Positions 20,651 to 34,711 of a DNA stretch of 64,000 bases are shown here, in pieces (position 1 is the first letter of the stretch; every line of letters starts with the position of its first letter). The notes under the pieces were generated by a model. It searched no databases. It was given only the letters and a program-made list of their open reading frames with translations, and was not told the DNA's origin. Where the stretch lies: NCBI GenBank assembly GCA_029962745.1, contig CM057165.1, positions 946,093 to 1,010,092 on the forward strand, read 5' to 3'. This DNA is from Echinometra lucunter. Lineage: Eukaryota > Echinodermata > Echinoidea > Camarodonta > Echinometridae. The position numbers and the translations under genes were made by a program.

Positions 20651-22870
20651 CTCACGTTCCTCAATGACCAGCTGCTCAGCCTTTCACAAATTATGATTTA
20701 TCGTGGAAGATTAATATAAAATGCATCCACATTCTAATAGCAATGCGTCGTCTGAGTATTTGTACTGGCTATTATGTCATTAAGACCTCAGTCATTAAAA
20801 CCTTATTTTATTAAGACATCGGTAACATTTAGAGAGACAATGATAGCTATATGAAGATTTTTCATTCAAGGCACTATACTCCACAGAGCTACTACTATAA
20901 ACATGAAAATACAAGAATACTCTTACGTACGTACAGTAGGGTGTGCCTTTCACTGAAAATCGATCTCGCCATCGATGTCGTTATATGGGTCAAATGTGAC
21001 AGAAGCCTCAAGGCCTGGTTCAAATTCTTATCGTTGTATTATGTTTTTAAAATCCCCTACATTTTCATCACTACAGCACGTCACTGGATGCAATGCAATG
21101 ACCTTATTTTCAAGTCTTTCCATTTCAATATATATCCTCGATTATTTCTTTCGACTAAGAATTTTTTTTTTTTACAGTTTTTAGGGAATATTGTGATATA
21201 CTTAACAAAAATGTCGTCACTCAACTTTATAAATCCCTACTTCTCATTTTTTCTAGCATTTTTAAAGACGGAAATCAGCCGTTTAAAAAAAAAACTAAAT
21301 CATATAATAACCCTTTTGTCCTGATCATGTTACGAGTCCCAGTACTGTGGAGGATTTCACAGGTAGAGACAAATGAAGAGAATGATTTCATTTTCAGCCC
21401 TGTCGGTAATCCCACCCTCTCTCGAGACTTGTACACGCGTCAAAATATTTCAAGCGACAAATTTTGGTCCCAGGTTTCTTGAGGAGCTTTTGAATAGTTC
21501 ATACCCTGAGAGAGAAATTACCTAGTTTTATTGGTTAAACGTAGGATGCCTCGAGACACGGTGCATACACGAAACAGGCTACTCAAAAAGAAACTTGAAC
21601 ACAAAAGATTCACCAACCTCATGAAAGGAAAAGAAGATATTTAGTTACAGCTTGAATATAATACTCAAGAATTATTTTCAAACATTGGGGATATACAATT
21701 TTCATCTTTCTATATCTTTAGAGTAATTTACTGATCATACTTCAAGCAATTCAGTGAACGCAGGGGTTTTCTATGACGCAATCATCTCTTGTGGGGTTAG
21801 GGTCTCCTGCCTGACTTGCACGTGAGGTTAAAAACATTGGAATCAAATGCGAACTTGAGCGACCAATGAGAGTCCATCTTTCAACCCACAGCAGCCTAGA
21901 GTTTTGTTAAGGGCAAATAGCTTTCACTCCTCAAATTCGCAACACTATTACTTTTTTCCCCTCCTACATACAGTTTGAAAAAAATAGTTTTATGAGCAAA
22001 TGTTTTACCCCCCCCCAAAAAAAAAAAAAAGAAAAGAAAAAAAAAAGAAAAAAAAAAGAGATTATACACAAAAATAGTTGTTTTATAATTTTGGTCTCTG
22101 TTTTGCATCCATTTCATTCCAGAATGACACAATATATTGCATTACAAATGGACGCACATTTTAATACTCGTTTTTTTTTTTCTTTCTGTTTAGGCTAATT
22201 CCTAATCTTCTGGATCATAAGATACTGCAATATACCTGGTGCCAAAGTGTCACTAACAGAAGATGAGACACTGTAACTGCTTTGGTTTAAACAAACGTTA
22301 TAGGCTAACCAGTTTACTTGACATCCTTGATCACTCGTTGTGCTAACCAGAATTTAAAAAAAAAACATTGGGAAAGATTATGAGAAAATAACAGCGCTTC
22401 GAATGAGAAGCCTTTGATAAGCACGTTGTTCTCTTTGTATCGGTATTACAGAAGCTATCTGTATAGGAATTTTACTTCAGAATGTCAAACTTTATTTCAT
22501 TAAAGAATATACCAAAATAGTAAGTAATGCAGAAAGATGACCAAATAGATCGAAGTTTAACCAAAATTGACACATCTCTATACATGTAGTCTCGTATTAA
22601 AATTACAGCTAAAACTGAGATAAACTGATAAAAGTGATGACGTCGACGATGAAAATACTTTAGTTCTGAAGCCTTGTCAAAGAAACGTTATCTAGCATCG
22701 CTTGGAAACAATCTGTTTTTCTTCACTACACTCTCCGCTGTTCTTATCAAATAGCAGGACTGTAATTTCGTAAACCGTCACTGCTTATACTCTGATTTGA
22801 TTTTGAAATTTGCGATCTGTCATAGCTGTGTGTTTTACAATTTTGATTTTACAGCAATACGGTATATGGA
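20651..22870. other. AT-rich stretch, nothing recognised
   Basis: A 157-codon AT-rich, hydrophobic frame at 20851-21324 has no splice context or motif and is not called. Poly-C followed by an A-rich tract lies at 22009-22060. Confidence 0.35.
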
Positions 22871-22872
22871 CA

Positions 22873-22875
<3 letters not shown>

Positions 22876-22935
<60 letters not shown>
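22876..22935. repeat. (CT)n microsatellite
   Basis: An uninterrupted CT dinucleotide repeat of about 30 units. Confidence 0.95.
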
Positions 22936-22939
<4 letters not shown>

Positions 22940-25900
22940 GGTTATGCCACTTTGATCCAATTCTTCTCCCATTCCCATTCTTTTTTTCGTTAGAGCTTTG
23001 TTAGACGTAGAGAAATCTCAAAATCATACATCATATTCAATTGATCTCTTACACTTAGCTGAGTTACCCCGGAGAGATGCTACTGTATAGAACACTAAAG
23101 GAATTGAGAGACAATGTTCTGTGTAGCTTAAATCAAAGCTTCTTCAATTCTCCGTTTAAAAGACGCGCATTTTGCCGAAGGAATGTATGTGTAAGGGTGG
23201 GTGTGGGTGTGTGGGTGTATTTTTTTTTTTTGGGGGGGGGGGAGGAGGAAGGTAATACAATGACAAAATTATGAGAGAGATGTAAATCATGCGGTGGGGG
23301 CGTAGGGCGTGTTTTGTATTGGGGGCTATTTTTATGAAAAGATTTCATTCAGTGCTTTTGTTTTATATAGTTTTTGAATTTCATTTGTTTATTTATAGAA
23401 TCTTTTACATGAGAATATGTTCTATTTGCATGTTGATTTATGTTTCATGTACTATTATCGAGTGAAATCAAAATAAAGATCATCATGAAAAAAGTAACAA
23501 GTATTTCACAGCCAAACATGTCTATCCTTTTATCTCCTTCTCTAACAGTACTCTCTTGCAAAAGGATTTTTAAAATCTAAATGTTCACAGTATTCCCAAG
23601 ACTACATTTTTTTCTAAAGACCCTTCTACTCTTTAAAAATAAAATGTGTTAACCCAAGGAAATTTCCCTTCAACACACTGATAGGCATTACACCATCTTG
23701 AAATAGGGACTTTGGAGGAAAATGCTGTCCTTAAATTAGTTTTATTCGCGGTGTGATAATCATGATAATACGAATCTACCGAGACGGGGTAGTAGGAAGG
23801 TGGCGTATACTTTTAATCGGCATGGGGATAAAGTGGGTTGGTTATGAGGCATAATATATCTCACAGAGCAAGCCTTTATTTTATTATATGGCTTTATATG
23901 TGCGTGTGTGTGTGCGTTTGTGTGTGTAATTGTTGTGGTATTTCTCTTCTTATTGCAGTTTAAAGTATCTCAAAGTGCAAAAAGAGGACAAAATTTGTCT
24001 TACAATTTGCAATGCCGCAGGAGAGTTAATGTAAGTTAATGTAAGTATAAGCAATAGAAATTCGTTTCCGCATTGAATTATTTTGTCAGGTCTATCTGTT
24101 CAGGTGCAGGAATGTACAGTACATGTATAAGGCATTTACCAATTTTAGATACACAGATGGAATAATTTTATCATAACATGGAATTTGTAACTGGACGAGT
24201 ATGTTAAAGAATAAGCTTTGGGAAGAAAAGGAGAAAGAGCAATAGAAACATGAAGGAAGAGATCAATGAGAAAGAAAGGAAAAAGGAGAAAAAGATTATG
24301 TGAGAGACTGAAAGGGAAAGAGATGAGAAGGAGAAAGAATTATAAAGATAAAAACTAATGAGAGAGGGGAGAGCGAGAGAGATGGATAAAGAAATAGGGA
24401 GAATAAGAGAGGAGACAGGGAAATAGAAAAAGCGGAGAAAAGAATGGTGAGAGGAAAAGAGAAACAAAAGAGAAGTAGTAAGGAAAATGCAGACAGACTG
24501 AGAAGAGGGAAAAGTGAGATGAACAAAATGGTCTTTCGGATGAGAAAGGGTTTGTAGAACTTCAAGGCATAGCAGAGTGTGAAATAAATAGCACAAAGGA
24601 GGGATAATACGGAGACGGAATGAAAATAAAGATCTGTAAATTAAGCGGAAATCAGTGTTTTTCACTTTCAACCCTCATGAGGTGCTCTCTATTACTTAGC
24701 CCAAGCTTTCAACTCGTCATTCCACAAAAGACAGCTTGGGGGCAAAAACGTGTGCACTGGAGAATGATAGCGATGGGAAAAAGAGAGATTCCAGAATATC
24801 CACTACCACTGGCGTATCCATTCACAGGAGAATAAGGACTGGAGGAGGGGGGGGGGGTGGATATTAGGGCACGTGATCCCGCTAATGTTAATAGCCGTAC
24901 ACTTGCCACTCAACAAACAATTTTGTTTCATGCGACTCGGTACCACTGTGAAACACCTTAGATGCATTAGCGATTTGCTTATGTTCTTGTCCTATGCCTT
25001 AAGGTATACATTAAAATGGTATTGAATTTGAAACGTTCCGTCATACGGTTTTTCCTAAGATTATTATAATTACAAATCAATTGATTTTTTATTTGAATTT
25101 TAATCAAGAATCGCATAAAAAGTGAGTATCCTTTACTGCATGCTATTTTGTGACTAACAAACCTTTAAATATTGCCTATAGGTACATTCTAAGCTATAAC
25201 AAGGGAGAAAGGTGCATTTTAAATCTTGAAATTTTTTTCTAATCAAACAAGTCGATTTTGAGTGAATAAGGCTGGCATAAAAAATTCTTTTTAACACACC
25301 GGGCACCTCATTAAGTAGTGGAAAGTATGAATTCTTGTTTCCACAAGAAAGTTCATCTAAATATCCTAATTACCTGTAAACAAAATAAATAATAGTTGCT
25401 CAAGCAATTTCAAAAATTCAAAGTGAATGATAGCTGCATTTGGAATGAAACTGGAAGGAAATGTCCTTTTAACATGCCGGTCGCAGCTTCCTTCAAAATT
25501 TTTGATACAAAGTAGCAGTGATTTCTCGGATTTTGCATTTGAAATTTCACTAATATCAGCAGTTTCTATTAATTACTGAATATAGAAAAAGTGTTGTTGA
25601 TATGTTATAGATAAAAATGAAAGATTACTGTAATAGTATGACAGGTTTGACATTTCGCTTGTGGCGTCAATCTTTGGCATAATTTAAGATGCTGCGTTAT
25701 TGAAGATCCCGCCGCTCTTAAACAACAACTTAGCAATATTCATTAATTGGTATTTTTACCGTGACATTTACATCATATCTGCAGAGTTTTCCAGCAATTT
25801 GTGGAAACTTGATACCCAGTTATTGAAAATATGATTAATTTATACACGCCACCATTACTCTCATGCAGTAGACCTATTTGGAAATTCAATGAGATAAGTT

Positions 25901-26340
25901 CGTCTATGGTACATATTTCTATTTTACAAGATATGAAAAAAAAAGAAAAATACATAAGCTACCAAAAAGGGGACTGTGTGCCCTGAAAATAACCATGTAA
26001 ACAGTCATAGAAGAGGGTAAGAGAAAGAGGAGAAAGTTTCTGTGGCCGAAACTGATTAAAAGCGCACTAACATAAATCCAGCTCGAATTACCATGTTATT
26101 TGGTAGGATTATCTTGGCACTATGGGTCAGTCTCATTATCCGGAAGAAGCGAACGAAATTCTGTGACTTAAATAAAGAAAAAAGTCAGGCCACCTTTTAC
26201 ATGTTATATTTTATGACGCATTGTATTTTGGTTTTTTAAAGCAAAAATAAAGCAAAATTCGAGTAAGTAAATTAAAGAATAAAGGATTATTACTTAGCTT
26301 TCCATAAACAGGTAAAAATGTTCAGGCAGTTTGAAAAGAA
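22936..26340. other. AT-rich stretch with simple tracts
   Basis: A GT-rich tract lies near 23190-23220, followed by T and G runs to 23242. There is a purine-rich GA region at 24204-24540 and a G run near 24847. No gene, RNA gene or transposon could be supported. Confidence 0.35.
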
Positions 26341-26375
26341 ACAACAAAATAAAGGAAGAAAGAGAAGAAGAGGAA

Positions 26376-26445
26376 AAGAAGAAGAAGAAGAAGAAGAAGA
26401 AGAAGAAGAAGAAGAAGAAGAAGAAGAAGAAGGAGAAGAAGAATA
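26376..26445. repeat. (GAA)n microsatellite
   Basis: About 20 units of GAA/AAG with few interruptions. Confidence 0.95.
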
Positions 26446-29400
26446 GGAAATAGAAAAAGAAAACATCTTTTACCTACATTATTCGTTTAGACAGACATTT
26501 GATTTGCATAATGGAATCAGTACAAGACCACATACTGATTTGCATTCACCGACAAAAAAGAACCCATCACAAATTCTCTGTATCAAGTCCACATGATTAT
26601 CCGTCAAAATATGTTCTTGAATATTCTACAAATGAGAATCCGTAGTAAGTCAGGTTCGACAATGAAAAGCGTCCTAGATTATCTGAAACGATAAGGTACG
26701 CTTTAAAGAAAGCCCTTTTCTGCGGATTAGCCCCACATTAAAAATAGAACCCAAACTGACAACTTATATTCGATTCTCCATTCCGACGCTATATTTCAGT
26801 CCCATATATTCATCTGGATGTAATGACGTCTTGTAATCACGACATGAGCGACCAGGGTTATCAGCCTTAATCCACGAAATGTCAGCCATGCAATCAAGTG
26901 CTAGCAAATATTGCGCGCATCAATCTAGATTTTCGAATCGATGAAATCTGTTGTGCAGTTGACACGGTAGGTGCATCTAGGTGCAAGAGCATGCAGCTCT
27001 TCCTGGTCTTTAAAGCTTTCTGTAATGATATTTTCAGACTAGTTCACATGCATTAAGTCAATGGATGGAGATATGTTTAAGCCCCCTCTGATTAAAACGG
27101 TTGTTGTTCCAGCGTTCATAGGCAACCGAGACCGCTACAAAATACGTATAACATGCAGTTATTAAATGGATAGTAATAAACTAAAATGATGACTAAATGG
27201 ATTTCATAGAATAGTCGCAGAGGAAGACGAGAAAAAAGGTTCATCACCATCGCCGTCATCATCATTGCCATCACCATCCCCATCATCATCATTGCCATCA
27301 CCATCGCCATCACTGATGTCAGTATCTACGTCACCTTATCTTCATCATCATCACCATCGTCCCCATCAACAAAATTATGCAGGCATGAATATCAAATTTC
27401 CTTGGAATAAGTTTTCTCTGATGAAAATATTGTTGATGTATAGGATATTTTAAGCTGCCTTCTGGATGCAGATGAAATTAATGAACAATATTTAGAATTA
27501 AATTGTGTGATGAAAAGGTTTAGTGTTGAGCATGAAATAAGGTGGAACATGTAGTGGAAACCATCCACACCTCACACCACCAGAAAGCTTTAATAGTTCT
27601 CGCAAAAAAAAAAAAAATCACTTCATAAATTCATAAACAAATCAATATTTCATAAACGATGATTATATTATTAAAATTGATATTTGAACTGCTATATACT
27701 CAAAACCAGAGATAGGATGGGAAAGTATGTGTGTGCGGTTGGGTGAGGGTGTGTGTGTACTCGTATGTGAGTTTGATCTAGAAATTTCGGTAAAATATTT
27801 CGATCATCTCTCCCCTCCTCCTCGAGACGGATTTACACCGGTGTTGTTTTGTATTCGTAAGAAAAAAAAAAGAAAGACATGAAAGATTGTCAATATAGCA
27901 ACTTCTTACTTTGCTAATGCTGTAATAACAAACGTGAAAAATCTCACTAAGATGCGCTGACGCCCCCCCCCCCGCCAATAAAAAGAAAATAAAATGAAAG
28001 AATAAAACGCAACGTTGAATAGACCCGAGAAGTCTATACATGACACTCTTAGAAATATACAGAACACTTCAGATAATTAAATGCAATAGAACTGCTGAAG
28101 TTTTTTTTTTTTTTTTTTGGTTCTCTCTTCTTGAATAATCAAGTGGATGGGGGTACTGAAATAACGACGTTACCATGGTAACATATCAAGGGGGATTGAG
28201 AAAGGGACGTGTGTGACTTTAAAAGCAACAAAATAGATTAGTTAGATAAAAAGGAAAGAAAGTTGCAAGTAACGGCGGACCGTTGAAGATTTCATTAAGT
28301 GCAAACACGTAACCTAAATAATCACCTTGAGATTTAGTTGAGAAAGTGAAAAACACGAATGACTTGATTAACTTAAATTTTGAATTTTCTGATTCCCCCT
28401 ACATCTTATCTAAATGTCTGTGTGTACCACATTTAATACATTAAAGAGATGTAAATTGTTTGTGTATTATAAGCAGCGTTTAAATGCCTACTTAGTTTGT
28501 TCAAGTAAGATGACTGTAATGTTTTAATGACTTCGTGAGTTCTTGAGGAGTGCATTATCGCTGTTTAAGAAGCTCATTGGGTAGCTAACTGTAAAGCACT
28601 TCGTAAATGACGGGAACAGGCGCAACACGAATGTTTGTTTATGTCATTTAGTCAAAAACTACGAATGTGTCATTAATTTTATATCATCTTAAAGTACTTA
28701 GTGAGATTTATCACTCGACATAAAAAATTCCGTGCTAACATGTGGTAATTTACACGGTCGGACAATGACTTTGTTTAAAAGAAAACAAGAGGTTTCAATG
28801 ATTATGCTTGTCGTACAGTAAGAGATAAGGAGATGCTCAGAAAAGAAAAAGAATGGGAGTCTTTATAACCATACAACCAAGTGATAAGTCGGTGTTTAAC
28901 ATGCAGACAATTATGAAGGTTACAATTACAACAGTACTTGTCATAACTCTCTGCATTTAGTCCATCGGATAGGACAGAAAGCCTGTGTCCCATTTACTGA
29001 AAAACTTACAAAATCCTCCTTTTTTTCTGCTTGTATGTATGGTGGTCTGTAAATATGTATTTTTACGAAGATACTTTTGATCATAATAGGAGACGTAGAG
29101 GTGTATTATAGTGCCTATGCGTTGTCAAAATTGACATTGGCATAATAAATTGTGCCTTTTAAGATGATCAAAAATGAGTGGACATTCAGTTTACCTCTCT
29201 GTCTATTAACTGTTATCTCCTTCACAACATCGTGCTCCACAAAATGCCATTTAATCCAAACCTTACTTTGTCATTGCTATCCGTTTTGTTTCTATTAAAT
29301 GCTCCTGATCATACGATAATGGAACAAGAAGCTTTAATAGTTTGTCGGAGCACTCTCGGTTGTCTTAAGTGCCCCTGTGTCCCCTAGCTGAACTTTGCGT

Positions 29401-31867
29401 TTGACAAGCACGATTCTCCTATATAATTCACTAGATCAATTTACATCCTTATTGTTAGGGTGTGGCAGGGGCGTAATTACATTATTTAGAAGAGGAGAAG
29501 GTGCTATACCATAACGGCAGACGACTTCTCGAAATTTTCTAACAAGCAAGGTAATACTGATTTTTAAAAATGCAGCAAGCTCCCCAAAATCGTGAAGCAA
29601 ACTAAAGCTGGAGAAGTTTCCGACAGAAATTTTAAGATGGAGTGTGTCACAATCACACCCACTGGCAATATCGGGGTAGGTGCAGTGACGTCGACTGGTG
29701 GATGTATGAGGATTATTCCACCGTTCACCTAGCTAATTACGAAATTGATTGCCACGCGTAGTGCACGGATTCAGTCGGTCCACTTTTTTACTTTCTGCCT
29801 CATCCGGCAATGTCTCAGCAACGAACTGTACCCATGTATCACTTTCTTAATCTGAGAGCAAATCGGCTTATTTTCAGATTTTCATTTTGATGTATCCCTT
29901 GACCTAGAAAGGTCTACAATTTAATAATGTAAAATTTGTTGCTCAGAAATCTAATATATTTTGCCGTTATTTTAAGTGCAATCACTTTCAGCAATAACTT
30001 AATGTCCAGTATAATACGGCTTGAAGTTCTTTTCTATAAGACTCCTTCAGAAGTGATATTAAATGAAGCATGCATTTTAAAATCTTTTATAATGAGGTCA
30101 AAGTAAACATAATAACCTCTGTCAGCTCTTGGCGACCTTCGAATCAGACTTCATAGATATCTACCTTCATGGACCGCTTCGCTACCCACCATGCCCACAA
30201 TGCATCACAATTAAATGGTTTCTATTTGTCCGTGTTTCGTTTGATATGCGAAAATACGCACAGAATGAGGTTGCAAATTTAATAGAACCAAATAAAGAAA
30301 ATATATATATCCGGGACGGTGTCAAATTGAATAAAATTGCGTTCTTTCATCAAATGACAAGAAATTTAGTGAATGAAATACACCGACAAGGTATTCATAT
30401 TCTAGTTGTGACGTCATCTCTGTAATTTTCAAGTTACTGTCATGGCCATATCCGTAGTAAATAGTTCAATTCAATTGAAATCGATTTTTTTTACGCCTAG
30501 AATAAAATTAAATAAGTTTGACATTTTGGCGTGGGTGTGCGTTATAAACTGGGTTAGACAGATCATTTAATCTATAGACTCTAGTGATGCTGTAGGGTAA
30601 AGGATAAGAAAAACAATGTGTATTCAATATTTCTAAAATTCCTTTTTTTAATACATGCATATAAGCAAGGACAAATTAACTTTCCTCAAGTATACGATCA
30701 TAATCTGATAGAAAAGGCGTATCTATAAGCAATTTCAGATATTAGATTTTTAAAAGCGCAAATGCTTTCGCAATAGGATATGATATCATAATGGATAAAT
30801 AATAATAATAGGTTGAAGTATGCTAAACCAACACATGCATAGACCAGACCTTTCCTCATGCTTTTGGTATGAAAAATATTGAATATATGTTATGTTCTGT
30901 CCGGTTGAAAGGTAGCTTAATTTTTTGAAAGATAAGATCAAATCAATGTGTGTACTACACGTTTACGAGGAGGAGGGCTCGCAAACACCCCTGAACAAAA
31001 CAACAAATAAACAAATGGAAAAGAAACAATACAATATGATAAAAAAAATGCTACAAACCACAGTGCAATATAAAACTTCATTGTACTTCACAAGAAAACA
31101 GATAGAGAGAATAAGTAAGTAGGATATAATGCTCTCATTTATTCGTTTTGAAGGGCATTATACCGATACAAAAATCCTCTGATTTTCTTTGCAGTTACTG
31201 GATGAAAGATATCAAAGGATGTGTGCTCATGGTGTTACAATTACTGTCACAGAAATTTCTCGATATCTATAAAGTATACGCAGGGTTCACAGGTGATCGT
31301 TGATTTGTACATCTCATCACAATGTGATTATTATGGTAAAACAACAGAAGTGGTAGGTTGGTGCTTGGAGGCAACGAAGATTGAAGGGAAAAGGAAATGA
31401 AATCGTGAAAGGGCAGCCGAGAGTTCACGGCACGAATAAGATTGTATTTTCGCGATAATATCCTTTGGCACGTATTCCATTAGTCGACAAGCTCCGAAAA
31501 ACGGAACGAGAAGATTCCGCCCGGGAGACAGAGAAGATTGTGACGATCTACAAGAAAAGCAACAGAATTATTGTTCAATATAAGTGTATGATGAGAAAGC
31601 ACGAATGGGCAATTACACCAAAAATCAATCTCTTTCGGTCGAATTAAGGTGAACGCACTCGTCTGCTTCGTAAGACGACAGTTTGAATGAAAGCTGTGAG
31701 AGTATAAACACGAAAAACTTTGCCACACGCTTCATCAAGAGGTTAAACCGATGATTTCTACCTCATCAACTGCTAAAAATATGAAACTGTGTTTAATTTA
31801 CATACTCTTTTCTCCACTACCAGCCAATTTTATATGAAATGACGTAAGGTGTATTTTATTTGTTTTA
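26446..31867. other. AT-rich stretch, mostly featureless
   Basis: It contains a CAT/CAC-rich patch (27240-27362), GT-rich patches (27729-27760), a C run near 27963, and a single MITE-like end CACTCTTAGAAA at 28044 without a clear partner. It also has a T run near 28101. Open frames at 30129-30425 and 31465-31647 are not splice-supported. Confidence 0.35.
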
Positions 31868-32065
31868 GAGGTGGCGCGATAGCTCAGTGGTGGCCGTAGT
31901 GGTCTCATAAATACTGGGAATAGCCGAGGCCGAAACCAAATGGAAGCGATGGGGTCCCTTATAAAGATAGTAATATTCGTTACCAAGTCCCTCGGAGAGG
32001 ACTTTAAGTCATTGGTCCCCTGGTTGCTTACTTACAAGCATACACATGCTTTCTGAGCAGTCAGG
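31868..32065 (+). repeat. tRNA-derived SINE
   Basis: The head GGTGGCGCGATAGCTCAGTGG resembles the 5' half of a tRNA, with a polymerase III A box (TAGCTCAGTGG). The B-box region is degenerate. The body CCTCGGAGAGGACTTTAAGT and CATTGGTCCCCTGGTTGCTT matches the type of tRNA-derived SINE I recall from sea urchins. Family assignment is from memory. Confidence 0.6.
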
Positions 32066-32260
32066 TAGAGAAAAGGAGAAAGAAAGAAAGAGTGAATGAG
32101 AAAGCGTTAAGAAAAAAGAGCAAAAGGAGAGAATGAAGAAGAAGGGGATAGGAAGAGGAAGAAGAAGAAGAACAACAACAACAACAAGAGGAAGGAGGAG
32201 GAGAAGGAGAAGAACAAGAAGAAGATGATGACAATGAAGTAGTAGAAGGAAAGAGAGCGA
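32066..32260. repeat. Purine-rich (GAA/GGA/CAA)n tract
   Basis: AGAAAGAA, GAAGAA, CAACAA and GGAGGA blocks follow the SINE end and may be an expanded retroposon tail. Confidence 0.7.
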
Positions 32261-33226
32261 TGTTATTATTCATTACTCTTAAAACATCTCCAAATTGCCT
32301 AATCAATCGGCCCACATCTTACTACCTCCTTTTATTTTCTGCCAAAACCTTTGGTAAAACTTGTGAAGGAGTTTGGTTACAGCGTACAATTATCTCTGTG
32401 ACCGGGATTATCTGACGAGGATGGATAGGTTTAATTTGTGTTGTTTTTCTACCCTTCCAAATTCCACGTATATAAACGAAAACTAGAGTAAAGCTAGTCT
32501 AAATCATCCATCATTCCACTAGCTGTTCCTTAGTTTATAATTTTTCTTGTCTCCTTCTTTGTCTCGTATCGGATTTTTTCCGAAGATTTGGTTTTACTTT
32601 GAAGAATAACTCGGCTTCTAACGGCTTACCATAATAAACGGTTGACATTTCCAATTGCATACTAAATACTAAAATGATATTAATACATGATAATATAGAA
32701 CATCACGGTAGGTATTGTGACCTGTCCTTTATGGCCTATATTGGATATTTGGAGATTGGTAAAAAAGGAATCAATGGTGTGCGAATGGAAATAAAAGCAG
32801 AACATTTCTTTACAGAATATGCCTGTTTTTTTATTTATTTTTAAAAATCTTCAAAGGTATGGCATATTTCGCTTCAAATTTTATGCTTCATACTAATTTC
32901 TTGTGTGTTTTTTTTAAACAGAAAGTATACCTTTTTGATACACGCAATGAATCGTGTGATTGTTTGAGTAAATCACATTTATTTGAATTATCAGTGTCTT
33001 GATTCACCGAAAAGTCATACACCGTTCATGACTTTTGGCCAACCATACATCTAAAGTTTGAGCAGAGACTTGTCAGGGGAAAGGGCCTAAAATGCTCGAC
33101 CATCTGTTCTCATTTACTATATACATGATATAGGCCTGACTAGACATTTTTAAGCACAAAACTTCTTAAGAAAAGTTTTGATACTTGAATCTCTTTGCAA
33201 TTAATTGTCATTCAGCTACAGGGGCT

Positions 33227-33227
<1 letters not shown>
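32261..33227. other. AT-rich stretch, nothing recognised
   Basis: No supported gene, RNA gene or repeat. Confidence 0.4.
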
Positions 33228-33307
<80 letters not shown>

Positions 33308-33308
33308 G
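33228..33308. repeat. (GA)35 followed by poly-G
   Basis: A perfect GA array from 33228 ends in a 12-base G run (33297-33308). A C run follows at about 33388-33397. Confidence 0.95.
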
Positions 33309-33509
33309 TGGGGGATGCATCCCCCTCACATTTTGAGGTGGCCGAATAATGTATGTACAAAAATACTTACGAAAGGCTTAATCATCCCCCCCCCCCGGTA
33401 TGAGGACATGTCTACACTAATATTCAGCTACGTCTTGCTTCTTTATCTGGATCATAATTTCTTCGTGCATATTTCAGAATATATCAAATGCTTTGAAACA
33501 TGACCATCA

Positions 33510-33767
33510 AGGCCATACGCTGGAATTTTCGGGGGGGGGGGGGCAAGAATAGGTTCAATATTTATTGGAATACGCAATCGAGGGAGCCAGGCGACCGAGC
33601 GGGAGCTTTTTCATTTTTAGAATTGAAAATGAGCAATCTGGTGCCCACTTTGGGTGGAATTTGGGGAAATTTTCAATAAAAAAATTAAGAACAAAAAAAG
33701 AAAAAAAAATGTTTACAAAAATATTTCGAGGGGGGCTACTGCCCCCTTGCTCCTCTATGTGTACGGC
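33510..33767. mobile_element. Possible MITE with GGCCRTACRC ends
   Basis: GGCCATACGC near 33510 and GTGTACGGCC near 33767 are imperfect inverted ends. Between them are a 14-base G run and a GGGGGGCTACTGCCCCC core common in this kind of repeat. No clear target duplication is visible. Confidence 0.4.
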
Positions 33768-34034
33768 CATGATGACCATGAAAGCTCTTCAACTTCTTCA
33801 CACCTGCTAACAAAGGATTATGTTTTTGTTTCATGTAAATGTATGCTGTTTAAGAATGAATTATATTCACAATATCACGTTAACTATCGTCCACAGAATA
33901 CGTTATTACCATCCAAGGTGGTTTTTGCCATTGCATAGATCGTTCCAGTACCTTCAAACTTCAATTTAGCACCGCTGTAATGCAAAACAAGGGAAAGGGG
34001 GAAAGAAAAACAAATATCAACCGTAGGATCAATC

Positions 34035-34207
34035 CAGTAATTTCCTCAGTCGGCGCGATCGCTCTTCACTATTTTCGCTCTCTTTTGTTGTCCAATTCTA
34101 ATCCTGAGGGGTCAATACCCTTAGTATCTGTTTCATCTCCCGAAGATCTCCTCTCTAGTATAGAGTCACGCACCGCAGTAATGCCCCAGGATATGACGTC
34201 ATCTTAA
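34035..34207 (+). CDS. Weak candidate terminal exon, product unknown
   Basis: After an acceptor-like CAGTAATTTCCTCAG (ending near 34050), a frame of about 50 codons runs to TAA at 34205-34207. It contains HYFRSLLLSNSNPEGSIPLV and EDLLSSIESRTAVMPQDMTS. An ATG-started version begins at 33980. Composition is more coding-like than the flanks. No upstream exon, homology or downstream poly(A) signal was found, and a MITE starts 44 bases later. Confidence 0.25.
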
Positions 34208-34250
34208 CAGAGCTTAAACTCCGTTCACACCTGACTGTCGAAAAGTTCTG

Positions 34251-34642
34251 CACACTAAGACAAAAAAAAAAAGGGTTCAAGTTCCCCCCCCCCCCGAAAT
34301 GCAACACTGGGAGCTCCTTTATGGGTACAACTTTTCACCCCAAGACAAGAAGCATTTTGCACCTTAAGCAGTTAAGGGTGCAGTAAGCTACATTTTGCAC
34401 CCTCGATCGAAGGTGCAGAGTTGTACCTTTTAGGGAAGGTGCAAATTTGTACCCTTTTGAATGCACAAATTTCTGAACCCTTTAACTTTGCACCTTAAAG
34501 GGTGCAGACGGGCATTTCCGGGTGCAAACAAGTACAAAAGGGTGCATCTTTGCACCTTTTTCATGTAGGGTGCAAGATTGCACCCAGAAGGTGCTGCAGT
34601 GTTGCATTTAGGGTGCCAAATTTAACCTTTTTTGTTAGTGTG
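34251..34642. mobile_element. MITE with CACACTAA ends and iterated GGTGCA motifs
   Basis: CACACTAAGACAAAAA on the left (from 34251) pairs with TTTTTTGTTAGTGTG on the right (to 34642). Inside, GGTGCA or its complement TGCACC occurs twelve times by eye, mostly as GGGTGCAA or TTTGCACC, alternating in orientation. It is non-coding. Confidence 0.75.
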
Positions 34643-34711
34643 TATGTGCAGATGAATGGCAAGAGGCCAGTGGCGGACTGGGACCGAAATTTAGTTGGGA
34701 AGCTTTGATAT

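Noticed and set aside
20851..21324. 157-codon frame rich in hydrophobic residues
   Set aside because: It is AT-driven composition with no signal, domain or convincing splice sites.
31465..31728. Overlapping open frames on both strands
   Set aside because: Both strands are open over the same bases and neither has a good acceptor plus donor.
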